A stretch of 64,000 nt of DNA, taken from positions 1 to 64,000 of the forward strand of contig PMSU01000205.1 of NCBI GenBank assembly GCA_003168255.1, written 5' to 3'. A program made the translations under genes and the position numbers. The notes beneath the pieces are model-generated. The model searched no databases, was not told the DNA's origin, and saw only the letters and a list, made by a program, of their open reading frames with translations. The first letter of the stretch is position 1. Each line of letters starts with the position of its first letter. Below are positions 40,460-49,309 of the stretch, in pieces. This stretch comes from Actinomycetota bacterium (GTDB lineage: Bacteria; Actinomycetota; Actinomycetes; Streptosporangiales; Streptosporangiaceae).

Positions 40460-41098
40460 ATGGCAGGCACAGCGGGCAAAATCGGCGCAAGCCCGCCGGG
40501 CAGGCCTTCAGCTGCCGACTCCACCAAAGGGGACCGCACCCGACGACGGCTGCTCGATGCCGCAGCCGCGCAGATCGCCCGGACCGGCCCGGCGGGCGTA
40601 AGCCTCGGCAGCATCGCCGCCGACGCCGGGCTTAAAACCGGGAGCATCTACTTTCATTTCGCCTCCAAGGACGAACTGATCGCGACGGTGCTCGCGGAAG
40701 GCCTGCGGGAGACCTTGCGGCTGCTCAATGACGCCTTGGCCGCTGTGCCGGACACTACGGACGCCCGCGCCCGGCTGCGGGCCGCGGTCCGCGCCCATCT
40801 TGTTGCGCTGCACGAACTCAACGACTACGCAACTATCGTCCTGGCCCAGTGGGCAGGCGACGAGCTCCCGGCCGCGGCGGAATTCCGCGCACTCCGCAAG
40901 TGCTACGGCAAGCTCTGGGCCGAACTGATCGCCGACGCGCAGCGCGGCGGGGTGCTACCAGGCGGCGATAGCCCGCGAGATGTGCGCGACCTGCTGTTCG
41001 GGGCAATGAACAGCGCACTCGGCCATAGGAAATGGTCGCCCGACACGCAGACGGGTGCGCTAACCCGTCTGCTCCGCCTCGACGCCCCAGATGCGTGA
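40460..41098 (+). CDS. TetR-family transcriptional regulator
   Basis: A 212-residue TetR regulator with a canonical HTH (LLDAAAAQIARTGPAGVSLG, then SIAADAGLKTGSIYFHFASK). It starts at ATG 40460, 11 bp after the acyl-CoA synthetase stop. It probably regulates its own operon through the AT-rich palindromic promoter at 38369-38422, sensing an acyl-CoA-type ligand as many FadR/KstR-like TetR proteins do (inference). Confidence 0.85.
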   Translation: MAGTAGKIGASPPGRPSAADSTKGDRTRRRLLDAAAAQIARTGPAGVSLGSIAADAGLKTGSIYFHFASKDELIATVLAEGLRETLRLLNDALAAVPDTTDARARLRAAVRAHLVALHELNDYATIVLAQWAGDELPAAAEFRALRKCYGKLWAELIADAQRGGVLPGGDSPRDVRDLLFGAMNSALGHRKWSPDTQTGALTRLLRLDAPDA

Positions 41099-41160
41099 TC
41101 GCTGACTCCGCGCCGCATAGCCGGTCAACCCCTGGCATGGTGCGCTGCCGCGTCCTTTCC

Positions 41161-41214
41161 AAGATCGATGTGGCGGAGCCCCCCACCGGTGGTAGGCCAT
41201 GCCACATCGATCTT
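41161..41214. repeat. Dispersed palindromic element, copy C (best preserved)
   Basis: Perfect 14-bp inverted arms AAGATCGATGTGGC (41161-41174) and GCCACATCGATCTT (41201-41214) flank the core GGAGCCCCCCACCGGTGGTA. The core itself contains the palindrome CCACCGGTGG. Copies A (7545) and B (17938) share the core and arm design. It sits 62 bp after the TetR stop and could form a cruciform or RNA hairpin. Confidence 0.9.
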
Positions 41215-41419
41215 CGGCGGTGCTACCGATGACGTGGCTCACGGGGTCGATGGTTCCGGTGTGACGGGAGTGACCCGGTCGGCAGGGTCCGCGGGCTCCC
41301 GCGAATCTGATTTCTTGCGGACAGTTTATGTCTCAACATTGAGCCAGGCCCGAGGCCCCGAAGGTCACGGCGACGGACTGGCCTGCGGGCCGCTGTCGCC
41401 CTTCGCACGAGCGCGTCCG

Positions 41420-43417
41420 ATGGGTAAAGTGCCTACCGAGGCTGATCCCCGCGAGCCTCTGCGGAGGTACGTGATCAGCGACGAGGAGATCCGCCATCTT
41501 GAGGCGGTGCTAGCCGGCGCAGCGCGCTCGCAGTTGCGCCCGCCCGCCGTTCTCGGCAGGCTGACCGAGCTCTACCTCCAGCCATCGGCCAGCAGGCAGC
41601 CGGACCGGGCGCTTGAGCTGGTCGAGCAGGGCCTGGCCATGGTCGCCAACGGTGACCCGCTCTACCCCAAGCTGCTGCACTACACGGCGGCAGCGCTGCG
41701 AGCCGTCCAGACGTCGCCGGCCGGAGCGCTCGGGCACGGCGGCCGGGCGGCCAGGCTCGACCGCGACGCCTGGCTGCTCAGCCTGGATCCCGTGCCGGGC
41801 GATGCGGTGCTCTTCGCCGGGCAATGGGGCGACTGGGCGTGGCAGAACGAAGTCTGGGACGAGGCGGCAGAGGCCTACGAGGGCGCCGCGCTGGCGCTGA
41901 CCCGGATCGTGCTCCGGTCCACTCCCGGCATCATGGCCCGGCTGGACCTGCTCAGCCAGCACGCCAACCTGGCCCCCCGCAGCGCTTTCGCCTATGCGCG
42001 CATCGAGCGAGCGAAGGAGGCGGTCACCGTGCTCGAGCGGGCGGGTGACCTGCTGTCCGCGTTCGGCTCGCAGCGGCGGGACCTCGACAAGCTCGGCGCG
42101 ATGGGCAAGACGGAGCTGCGCGACCGGCTTCTCGCGGTCAACAGCGAGTCCGTGGCGCAGAACTCCGCACAGCCCGACTCCTACGGTCGTTCGCCAGTCA
42201 GCAAGCAGCAGGCCCAGACGCGGGTGGACGCCATGGTCAAGGAGATCCGCGCGATCCCTGGAATGGCCAGGTTCGCCACGCCCGCCGGGTGGGCCGACGT
42301 CAGCGACGTGGCGCAGGCCCAGCCCATCGCCTATCTCGCGACGACAGACAAGGGGACGGTGGTCCTGACCGTCACGCCAGCGGCGAAGAGCATCGCATGC
42401 CTGCCGGTGACGCAACAGGACATCCTGTCCGCGGTGCGCGAGTTCTTCCTGTCCGAATACGAAGACGGTCCCGCGGATTCACACGATGCGCTGATGAAGG
42501 CGCTTGACTGGCTCAGCCGGCTCATGTTCAGCGTGTTCCAGGCGGTTGGCGGCGACCATCGGGTCCTCCTGGTGCCGTTCGGCCTGCTGGCCCAGCTGCC
42601 GCTGCACGCCGCATGCGCGATGCTCCCCGCCACCGACACCCAGCCCGCCCGTAACCATTTCTGGTTCCACCCGTCGCATGTGACCTACGTGGGATCCGCG
42701 CGCTCGTGGCTGGCCTGCAAGGAGCGCTCCAGACAGGTCCGCGTCCCGGGTGCGCTCGTCGTCAACAGTCCCGCGCCGCTGCCCGCGGAATTCGACGAGC
42801 TGCTGCTGTCCGACTTCGAGCGAGACGTGGTCGCCAGCCATTTCCCTGTCACCGAGCTGACCGGTACGGACGCGACCGATGACCGGATACTCGCTGCGCT
42901 GCCCGAGGCCGACGTCGCCCACTTCATCTGCCATGGCCAGATCGACAAGAGGCTCCGCTACACGGGGGTGCTCATTGTCGCCGATCAGAAGATCTTGACG
43001 GTCAGGCACCTGGAGAACTTGCCGGGGCTGACCGCCCGGCTCGTTTTCCTGTCGGCCTGCACCAGCGGCATGACCGCCCTCGGGGTCGCGCAGCTGGCGA
43101 GCATCCCGACGGCGCTCGTGGGCGTCGGCGCGGCCGCCGTGATCGCCACGTTCTGGAAGACGGACGAGATGGCGACCCTGCTGGTCGTGACCCGGTTCCA
43201 CGACCTCTGGCAGGGCGGCCGCGGAGCTGACCTCGCCGAGGCTCTCGGGCAGGCTCGGGTATGGCTGGCCACGTCGCGGGCCGATGTGCTCCGCGCCGCG
43301 GTCCCGGCGGCCGCGCTGGCCGGCCGGGCGGGACAGCGGCTCGCCAGCTGCCAGGATGAGGACCAGCCGTACAGTCACCCGTGGTTCTGGGCGCCTTTCT
43401 TCCTCCTCGGAGCATGA
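41420..43417 (+). CDS. CHAT-domain caspase-like protease
   Basis: A 665-residue protein. Residues about 20-250 are helical and may form TPR-like repeats (for example AENEVWDEAAEAYEGAAL-like segments). The C-terminal half is a CHAT peptidase domain with the caspase-type dyad intact: H505 in AHFICHGQ and C547 in FLSACTSGM. CHAT proteases act in bacterial defence and programmed cell death (for example with gasdermins or in type III-E CRISPR). I start at ATG 41420 (MGKVPTEADPREPLRRYVIS); the frame is open further upstream through a probable promoter (41310-41335). It is followed 14 bp later by an unknown gene and then by an inactive sedolisin-like gene, forming one operon. Confidence 0.85.
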   Translation: MGKVPTEADPREPLRRYVISDEEIRHLEAVLAGAARSQLRPPAVLGRLTELYLQPSASRQPDRALELVEQGLAMVANGDPLYPKLLHYTAAALRAVQTSPAGALGHGGRAARLDRDAWLLSLDPVPGDAVLFAGQWGDWAWQNEVWDEAAEAYEGAALALTRIVLRSTPGIMARLDLLSQHANLAPRSAFAYARIERAKEAVTVLERAGDLLSAFGSQRRDLDKLGAMGKTELRDRLLAVNSESVAQNSAQPDSYGRSPVSKQQAQTRVDAMVKEIRAIPGMARFATPAGWADVSDVAQAQPIAYLATTDKGTVVLTVTPAAKSIACLPVTQQDILSAVREFFLSEYEDGPADSHDALMKALDWLSRLMFSVFQAVGGDHRVLLVPFGLLAQLPLHAACAMLPATDTQPARNHFWFHPSHVTYVGSARSWLACKERSRQVRVPGALVVNSPAPLPAEFDELLLSDFERDVVASHFPVTELTGTDATDDRILAALPEADVAHFICHGQIDKRLRYTGVLIVADQKILTVRHLENLPGLTARLVFLSACTSGMTALGVAQLASIPTALVGVGAAAVIATFWKTDEMATLLVVTRFHDLWQGGRGADLAEALGQARVWLATSRADVLRAAVPAAALAGRAGQRLASCQDEDQPYSHPWFWAPFFLLGA

Positions 43418-43431
43418 AAAGGAGATCATCA

Positions 43432-44193
43432 ATGGCACCACTTCCGGTGGCCTACATGAAGGCGGTCAGGGACATCACCGGCTTCTGGGGGGCATATCCC
43501 CTGGCCCAGGAACTGTCGCCGGGAGCCTACGGCCGCCGGGTCCAGGGCGTGTTCATCGGTGACGGCCAGCTGTCCGATTTCCCTGGCTACGACGCGGCCG
43601 CCTACGCAGTGGCGGAAGCGCCGGTGCGCAGCCCGGCGGACGCCTGGCTGTCCGAGGGCGCCAGCGTGGAGCAGCTTGCCGCCGCAGCAGGCGGCCCCGC
43701 CCTGCCGGCCGCCGCGGGCCTGCGGCTGCGTTTCAGCCGGGCCGAACAGGCGGCTTTCGCCTGCCGCAACGGACGCCAGTGGGCCTTCAAGAACCTCCGC
43801 CAGGTGAAGGATCACTTGCTATGGCTGCACCAGCAAGGCCAGTGGGATCCCAGGGACATCCTGGTGACGCACGTGATGAAGACAGACGCGGCGTGGCTGT
43901 TCTACTCCAGCCAGAGCGGTCAGTCGGTGGATCTGTCGCTGGAGGTCACCCCGGGTCCGGCGGCCGCGGCGGAGCTGCTCAAGGCGGCCGTAGGCAGCGG
44001 CAAGGTCGAGATCGGGTACGGCGGGCTGGCCTCCTCGGGCTACTCGTCGGTGATAGACGGGCCAGCCACACCGCTGTTCCAGGCAATCCGGATCAAGAGA
44101 TTCCCGCGAGCGCACGCGGACGTCGTCGTGAGAGGACCGGGAGACTTCGACGAGGCGACCTTCGGCGACCCTGACGAGACCGAAGGCGAGTAG
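43432..44193 (+). CDS. Unknown protein between the CHAT and S53-like genes
   Basis: A 253-residue protein that I do not recognise. ATG 43432 is preceded by AAAAGGAG 7 nt upstream. It has no signal peptide and no clear membrane helix. The central part, QWAFKNLRQVKDHLLWLHQQ, then ILVTHVMKTDAAWLFYSSQS, looks like a mixed alpha/beta or beta-sandwich fold, and the C-terminus is acidic (GDFDEATFGDPDETEGE). Tight spacing on both sides (14 bp and 4 bp) says it works with the CHAT protease and the S53-like protein. It may be the substrate, inhibitor or effector of the protease; none of these is shown by the sequence. Confidence 0.7.
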   Translation: MAPLPVAYMKAVRDITGFWGAYPLAQELSPGAYGRRVQGVFIGDGQLSDFPGYDAAAYAVAEAPVRSPADAWLSEGASVEQLAAAAGGPALPAAAGLRLRFSRAEQAAFACRNGRQWAFKNLRQVKDHLLWLHQQGQWDPRDILVTHVMKTDAAWLFYSSQSGQSVDLSLEVTPGPAAAAELLKAAVGSGKVEIGYGGLASSGYSSVIDGPATPLFQAIRIKRFPRAHADVVVRGPGDFDEATFGDPDETEGE

Positions 44194-44197
44194 GCCG

Positions 44198-45283
44198 ATG
44201 AGCACGACCTCGGCCCAGCCGCACGGGCGGATCCTGCCCGCTCCCGTAGCCCGGGCCGGCGAACGACCCGGGTTCGACATGCGGGCTATCGCGTCGTACT
44301 ACGCGTTCCCGGCCCGTTTCGACGGGACGGGGACGACGATCGCCATCCTCAGCCTCTACGGCGGATTCCGCCGGTCCGATCTCGACGCGTACTTCTCGTC
44401 GGTAGGACTTGGCACCCCGGCGATCGACGTCATTCCGGTCGGCGGCGCGGCCAACAACCCGGTCGCCGACCCTCGTGCCAACGTCGAGCTGGTGATGAGC
44501 CTGGAGATGCTCGGCTCGATCGCTCCGGGAGCCCGGCTGGCCGTCTACATCGCCCCCAACACCGAGCAGGGTGTGGTCGATGGCCTCAGTAAGGCCATCT
44601 TCGACCAGGAGCACCACGCGGACATTCTCTGCCTGACATGGGCAGCCGACGAGGCCGGCGCCAGCGGCATGCTCGCCAGGATGATCGACGACAGCATGAA
44701 GACCGCCCTCGTCCGGGGCCTCCCGGTCTGCGCGCCGGCCGGCCTCTGGGCTGACGGGAAACTCCGGCCGACGTACCCCGGCTCGCACCCGCTGGTACTG
44801 GCGTGCGGCGCCACCCGCGCGGTGCGCCAGGGGTCAGGACTGACCGAGCAGCCGATGATGGCCACGGCGAGCCAGCCGGCAGGCAGCGTCCTGTGGCCGA
44901 TGGACCGCTGGCAGGCCAAGGGGATCAAGCGGGCCGTCCGCCGAGCCGTGCGCGGACGGCTGGTGCCCGACGTGAGCGCACTGGCCGACCCGGAGATCGG
45001 CTACCGGTGCTACGTCAACGGCCAGTGGGTCAGCGTCAGTGACCCGGGGATAGCGTCCTGCCTGTGGGCGGGCCTGCTCGCCCGCCTGCACCAGGCTCGC
45101 GGCCGTCCCTGGGGCATGGTAGGTAGCCTTTACTCGACGCTCGGGCCGGCCGGCACCCTGACCGCGGTGCCCGCGGCCAAGGCGGGATCGAGGCCGGCGC
45201 CAGCCTGGGACAGCCGCGTCGGCTGGGGAAGCCCGGACGGAGAACGCATGCTGGCGAAGCTCACGGCAGTCAGCCGCCGATGA
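44198..45283 (+). CDS. Sedolisin-fold (S53-like) protein with all but one catalytic residue lost
   Basis: A 361-residue protein with the S53 fold: IAILSLYGGFRRSDLDAYFS (48-67), SIAPGARLAVYIAPNTEQGV (107-126), PGSHPLVLACGATRA and LWAGLLARL. In active sedolisins the residues are Glu and Asp (ExxxD), an oxyanion Asp (SGD) and Ser (GTS). Here Glu is kept (E97), but Asp becomes S101 (ELVMSLE), the oxyanion Asp becomes Leu (APAGLW, L183) and the Ser position is Gly (SDPGIASCLW, G284). There is no prodomain or signal peptide, so it is probably cytoplasmic. Third gene of the CHAT operon, 4 bp after its neighbour. I infer a pseudoprotease acting as binding or sensing module. Confidence 0.8.
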   Translation: MSTTSAQPHGRILPAPVARAGERPGFDMRAIASYYAFPARFDGTGTTIAILSLYGGFRRSDLDAYFSSVGLGTPAIDVIPVGGAANNPVADPRANVELVMSLEMLGSIAPGARLAVYIAPNTEQGVVDGLSKAIFDQEHHADILCLTWAADEAGASGMLARMIDDSMKTALVRGLPVCAPAGLWADGKLRPTYPGSHPLVLACGATRAVRQGSGLTEQPMMATASQPAGSVLWPMDRWQAKGIKRAVRRAVRGRLVPDVSALADPEIGYRCYVNGQWVSVSDPGIASCLWAGLLARLHQARGRPWGMVGSLYSTLGPAGTLTAVPAAKAGSRPAPAWDSRVGWGSPDGERMLAKLTAVSRR

Positions 45284-45368
45284 GGCCGTTCGGCTGGAGG
45301 GCTTAATATTTTCCGAACGCACGCCCGGTCGACAATCCGCCTGGCGACCCCTGGCCGGACCGAGTGAA

Positions 45369-45387
45369 CTACGCTGTAGGCCTACGC
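45369..45387. promoter_or_regulatory. Operator upstream of the TetR gene at 45438
   Basis: CTACGCTGTAGGCCTACGC comprises CTAC-GCT-GTAG and GTAGGCCTAC, overlapping palindromes. It matches 15 of 19 positions at 47814-47832 upstream of the aldehyde dehydrogenase gene, so one TetR protein probably binds both. Confidence 0.7.
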
Positions 45388-45437
45388 GAAACGCTCTGAC
45401 CGCCAGCCTCGATCACAGGGGAGCAGGTGCTACCGCG

Positions 45438-46133
45438 ATGAACACACCGCCGGCCGCCCGGGACGCCGCGGCCAACGGGGACCGCAAGATCACCCGTGAT
45501 GTCGTGCTGGCCACGGCGCTGGAACTCATCGACCGCGACGGCGCCGACGCCCTGTCCATGCGCCGCCTCGCCCGCGCCCTGGACAGGGATCCGATGATCG
45601 TCTACCGGTATGCGCCCAACAAGGCAGCCCTGCTCGACGGCGTCGCCGAGACCGTGCTCGCCCAGCTCCATGTCGACTCCGCCGACCCCGACTGGGCGGC
45701 CCAGCTTCGCGCCGTCGCCCGCGACTACCGCGCGCTGGCACTGACCCATCCCAACATGGTGCCGCTGCTGGTCACCCGGCCGCTGGCCACCCCGCTGGGA
45801 CTACGTCCCCGGGGCACGCTGCGGCCGCTCGAAGACATCCTCGCCCTGCTCACCAGCGCCGGGTTCAGCGGACCCGACGCCCTGCATATTTACCGGGCAC
45901 TGTTTGGGTTCCTGCACGGCCATGTACTGAACGAGCTCCAGGAACTTGTCGAGAACCCGGACGAGACCGACGACCTGCTACGGCTGGGACTGTACCGGCT
46001 GCCGATCACCGAATTCCCGCTGCTCCGCGGCCTCGCCTCTGTGCTGGCTTCCTACGACGGCGCCGCCGAGCTTGAACGCGGTCTCGACATCCTGCTCACC
46101 GGACTCACCGCCACGATGCCCGCCCCCGGCTGA
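45438..46133 (+). CDS. TetR-family regulator (TetR_C_1 type)
   Basis: A 231-residue regulator with HTH MRRLARALDRDPMIVYRYAP preceded by VLATALELIDRDGADALS. The C-terminal domain (from about 80, DWAAQLRAVARDYRALALTH) is of the TetR_C_1 class. Operators of the same sequence precede this gene and the convergent aldehyde dehydrogenase gene, which makes the latter the likely target. ATG 45438 is used. Confidence 0.85.
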   Translation: MNTPPAARDAAANGDRKITRDVVLATALELIDRDGADALSMRRLARALDRDPMIVYRYAPNKAALLDGVAETVLAQLHVDSADPDWAAQLRAVARDYRALALTHPNMVPLLVTRPLATPLGLRPRGTLRPLEDILALLTSAGFSGPDALHIYRALFGFLHGHVLNELQELVENPDETDDLLRLGLYRLPITEFPLLRGLASVLASYDGAAELERGLDILLTGLTATMPAPG

Positions 46134-46183
46134 AGCGCGCCCGCCCGGCCACAAGATCGGTCCGGGCCGCCCGGGCACGTAGC

Positions 46184-46212
46184 GGGGGCCGGACCTGTTC
46201 GGTCCGGCCCCC
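46184..46212. terminator. Bidirectional terminator hairpin
   Basis: GGGGGCCGGACC-tgttc-GGTCCGGCCCCC is a perfect 12-bp stem with a 5-nt loop, located between the convergent TetR and aldehyde dehydrogenase genes, 50 and 18 bp from their stops. Confidence 0.8.
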
Positions 46213-46229
46213 GGGCTATGACTACTTGT

Positions 46230-47720
46230 TTACAGCTGGGCAGTGACAGCCTTGACCTCGGTGTAGGCATTGAGCGCCTCGTGGCCCATCTCGCGGCCCC
46301 AGCCGGACTGCTTGTATCCGCCGAACGGCAGTGCCGCGTCGAACACGTTGTAGCAGTTGATCCAGACCGTGCCGGCCCGGAGCTTCTTGGCCAGCGCGTG
46401 CGCCTTGGAGATGTCCTTGGTCCAGATGCCAGCGCCGAGGCCGTACTCGGAATCGTTGGCAACCGCGGCGATCTCATCCAGGTCGGTGAACGGAGCGGCG
46501 ACCAGGACCGGCCCAAAGATCTCCTCGCGGACGACCTTCATGTCGGGACGGGTGTTGGTCAGCACCGTCGGCTCGATGAAGTAGCCGCGGTCCCCGTACC
46601 GGCCGCCGCCGGCCAGCGCGGTGGCGCCGTCGGCCTTGCCGGACTCCAGGAAGCCGGTCACCCGCTGGAACTGCTCGTCGGAGACCAGGGGACCCATCTG
46701 CGTACTGGGCTCCATCCCCGGTCCCATCTTGATCGACTTGGCGATCGCGGCAACGCCGTCGACGACCTCGTCGAAGCGGGACTGCTGGACGAACAGGCGC
46801 GAGCCTGCGACGCAGCACTGCCCGTGGTTGAAGAAGATCGCGTTGGCAGCACCTTCGATCGCGCCATCATCGGCGTCTTCGAAGACGATGTTGGGGCTCT
46901 TCCCGCCCAGTTCCAGGGTCAGCTTCTTGAGGTTGCTGGCCGCTGCCGCGGCGACGATCAGCTTGCCTACCTCGGTGGACCCGGTGAAGGCGACCTTGTC
47001 CACGTCGTTATGGGCGGCGAGGGCGGCGCCGGCGGTCTCGCCGAAGCCGGGCACCACGTTAACGACGCCGTCAGGCATTCCAGCCTCGGCGATGAGCCCG
47101 GCCAGCCGCAGCGCGGTCAGCGGGGTCTGCTCGGCAGGCTTGAGCACCACGCAGTTGCCGGTGGCCAGCGCCGGGCCGAGCTTCCACGCGGCCATCAGCA
47201 GCGGGAAGTTCCACGGAATGATCTGCCCGACCACGCCCAGCGGCTCGCGCAGGGTATAGGAGTGGAAGTTGGCGCCCGGCATGTAGGGAACCGAGATGTT
47301 GATCGAGTTGCCCTCGATCTTGGTGGCCCAGCCGGCCATGTAGTGGAACAGGTCGGCGGCCAGCGGCACATCGGCACCACGCGCGACCGCGAACGGCTTG
47401 CCGTTATCCAGCGACTCCAGCTGCGCGAGCTCATCGGCATGCTCAAGGATCAGGTCCCCGATCCGCCAGATGATGCGCCCGCGCTCGGACGGGGTCATCC
47501 GGCTCCACGGGCCTTCCTCGAACGCCTTGCGTGCGGCCCGCACCGCCCTGTTTACGTCCTCCGCGTCGCCCTCCGCGATCCGGGCGAGCGTCTCACCCGT
47601 CGCCGGGTTGGGTGTCTCGAACGTCTTGCCCGACGCCGCGTCGCACCACTCCCCGTTAATAAAGAGCTGCCGCGGCGTGCCGATGAAGGATTCGACATTC
47701 CGGTCCAGGGTCACAGTCAT
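46230..47720 (-). CDS. Aldehyde dehydrogenase (NAD-dependent, betaine-aldehyde/general type)
   Basis: A 496-residue ALDH: cofactor motif FTGSTEVG (245-252), general base E270 (LELGGKSPN) and catalytic C302 (HGQCCVAGSR). This type oxidises a range of aliphatic or aromatic aldehydes. I use ATG 47720 (MTVTLDRNVESFIGTPRQLF); the open frame extends upstream to 47762 into the leader. The upstream region carries repeated palindromes matching the operator of the convergent TetR gene. Confidence 0.9.
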   Translation of the reverse strand: MTVTLDRNVESFIGTPRQLFINGEWCDAASGKTFETPNPATGETLARIAEGDAEDVNRAVRAARKAFEEGPWSRMTPSERGRIIWRIGDLILEHADELAQLESLDNGKPFAVARGADVPLAADLFHYMAGWATKIEGNSINISVPYMPGANFHSYTLREPLGVVGQIIPWNFPLLMAAWKLGPALATGNCVVLKPAEQTPLTALRLAGLIAEAGMPDGVVNVVPGFGETAGAALAAHNDVDKVAFTGSTEVGKLIVAAAAASNLKKLTLELGGKSPNIVFEDADDGAIEGAANAIFFNHGQCCVAGSRLFVQQSRFDEVVDGVAAIAKSIKMGPGMEPSTQMGPLVSDEQFQRVTGFLESGKADGATALAGGGRYGDRGYFIEPTVLTNTRPDMKVVREEIFGPVLVAAPFTDLDEIAAVANDSEYGLGAGIWTKDISKAHALAKKLRAGTVWINCYNVFDAALPFGGYKQSGWGREMGHEALNAYTEVKAVTAQL

Positions 47721-47813
47721 GAATTGGTTCTTCTCCCTTGCCTGCGCGGTGCAGGTAGCCACTGTTTGCGGCCAGCCAGCACCTCTTGTGCGCGTATCTG
47801 CGTATCTGCGTAT

Positions 47814-47850
47814 CTACGTCGTAGGTCTACGTTTTCAGTCTACAGTGTAG
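47814..47850. promoter_or_regulatory. Operator cluster upstream of the aldehyde dehydrogenase gene
   Basis: It contains CTACG-T-CGTAG (47814-47824), GTAG-GT-CTAC (47821-47830) and CTACA-G-TGTAG (47840-47850). The first 19 bases match the operator at 45369-45387 at 15 of 19 positions. Immediately downstream in transcription sense is an iterated CGTATCTG motif (three copies in 47793-47815). Confidence 0.7.
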
Positions 47851-48415
47851 GGCGTTAGGGCAGCTTTGTCGATCTGGATCAGCTGGCAGGCGGGCTGCGC
47901 GGGAGCGCCGTCGACCCTAGAGACGGCAGGTTCTGCTGGTGGCTTGGCGGCTGGGTGCGGCGGACCGGTTCACGTCACCCACCTGCGGAAGGAGGACCAG
48001 ATCGCTGCGCGCGGGATGCCACATCCGTGAGCGCAAAGGTGTCGCCAGCTCACCCGCCGCCATGCGGTTTTCGCCGATGGTCAATCCGCCGACGGCGTAA
48101 CCCGCGGGCGTGCAGCGGCGCCAGATGCGGCCAAGCGGCGCATTGGCTGCCCGCCGGATGCGCGCGCCGGCGAGGAGTCGCTGGGCACTTTCGTGGTCGC
48201 CGGCGGTTGGGCATGCTAGGACGGCGACCTGGCGGTGGGCGCCGAAGACCCAGCCGAGGCCGTCGACGACTCCTCCCAGTGGTGGTGGGCCGCCATGGCC
48301 CGCCGCACTGGCCCGACGAGGACCGCCACGGCCGAGATTCCCGCGCCCCCAAGCCAGGTCGGCAGCGCGGGCTAGGCGGGAGCAGAGGACAGCGGTCACC
48401 AGAGAGGAGGAATTC
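47851..48415. other. Region without a confirmed gene; one weak minus-strand frame
   Basis: About 565 bp. A minus-strand frame ending at 47917 has reasonable codon use near RRAANAPLGRIWRRCTPAGY and GGLTIGENRMAAGELATPLR, but no clean start and no recognised family; it could be a decayed gene. The plus strand ends in AGAGGAGGAATTC, a very strong ribosome-binding site for the gene at 48416. Confidence 0.35.
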
Positions 48416-49264
48416 ATGCAGGCAATTGAGTCCGATGATGTGACGCCTTTACCGGCATGGCGGCACAGCATTGCTGCGTGCCGCCGCGCTGTCCCTCGAT
48501 TGCGCGCCCCGGGCCCGGACCTGGATGACGCCGGTGCGTGCCAGGTGTGGCTGCGCCAGGTTTGGACACTGCCGGGGTTGGCTGAGGCGGTCCGTCAGGC
48601 AACCCCGGGCCTGGCCGGCCGCATTGACGAAATAATCGCCGGCCAGGCCGCCTCCAGTAAGCCGGTCCGGCGCGCCGCCAGGTCCGCGCTGCGGTACGTG
48701 GCGCGGGCAGCCGGCCGGCCCACCCCGTTCGGGCTGTTCGCTGGCGTGTCCCCCGTCGAGGTGGCAGCCCAGACGCATGTGCGGTGGGGCACAGATCACA
48801 GGCCGGTTGCCCGCGCCGACGCGCTCTGGCTCTCGGACGTCATCGACCGCCTGGAAACCGATCCCGCACTGCTGGATCTGCTGGACGTCGTCTTCACCGA
48901 CGTGGCCGCAGCACGAGGCGGGCGGCTGCAAATCTGCCACGGAGCTGGCCTGGTGAGCATCCGCGAGACCGCCGCGGTCCGCGCCGCACGGGACGCCATG
49001 GCCGCAGGCAGTCGTGAGATCGTTGTTACCGATCAGATGATCACGGCGTTCGCTGGCAGAGACAGCGCGGCGCAACTGCCGCCGCACATCGAGATGGCTG
49101 CCCGCATCCACGCCGCCAGCCCTGAGGCCCTCGACCGGGGCGAGTTCACGCTCATGATCGGGCTGGCCCGGTCGGCGGGCACCCTGACCTCGCGGTTCAG
49201 CGCTGGCGAGGCGAGCGCCAGCCTGGCGGCACCATGCACCCGCCTGGTGATCGCCTACACCTGA
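48416..49264 (+). pseudogene. Internally deleted LanB-type lanthipeptide dehydratase
   Basis: The first 220 or so residues match the N-terminal domain of lantibiotic/thiopeptide dehydratases, including the hallmark SALRYVARAAGRPTPFGLFA (then GVSP). LanB glutamylation domains normally run about 700-1000 residues; here only 282 remain. The end (EFTLMIGLARSAGTLTSRFS) resembles a later part of LanB (the AGTxTGRF region), so a large internal segment seems deleted in frame. A strong GAGGAGG precedes ATG 48416, so it may still be translated. No precursor peptide, LanC cyclase or transporter is adjacent. Function as a dehydratase is very unlikely. Confidence 0.65.
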
Positions 49265-49309
49265 CATGAACAACGCGCATGCACGCCCCCGGTATGGGCG
49301 CCGTCGGTC

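Noticed and set aside
41420-45283. Type III-E CRISPR (Craspase) as explanation of the CHAT gene
   Set aside because: No gRAMP/Cas7-11-like gene and no repeat-spacer array is present in the window.
41420-45283. Bacterial gasdermin partner of the CHAT protease
   Set aside because: The unknown neighbour is 253 residues and shows no gasdermin-like features that I can recognise, but this cannot be excluded without structure prediction.
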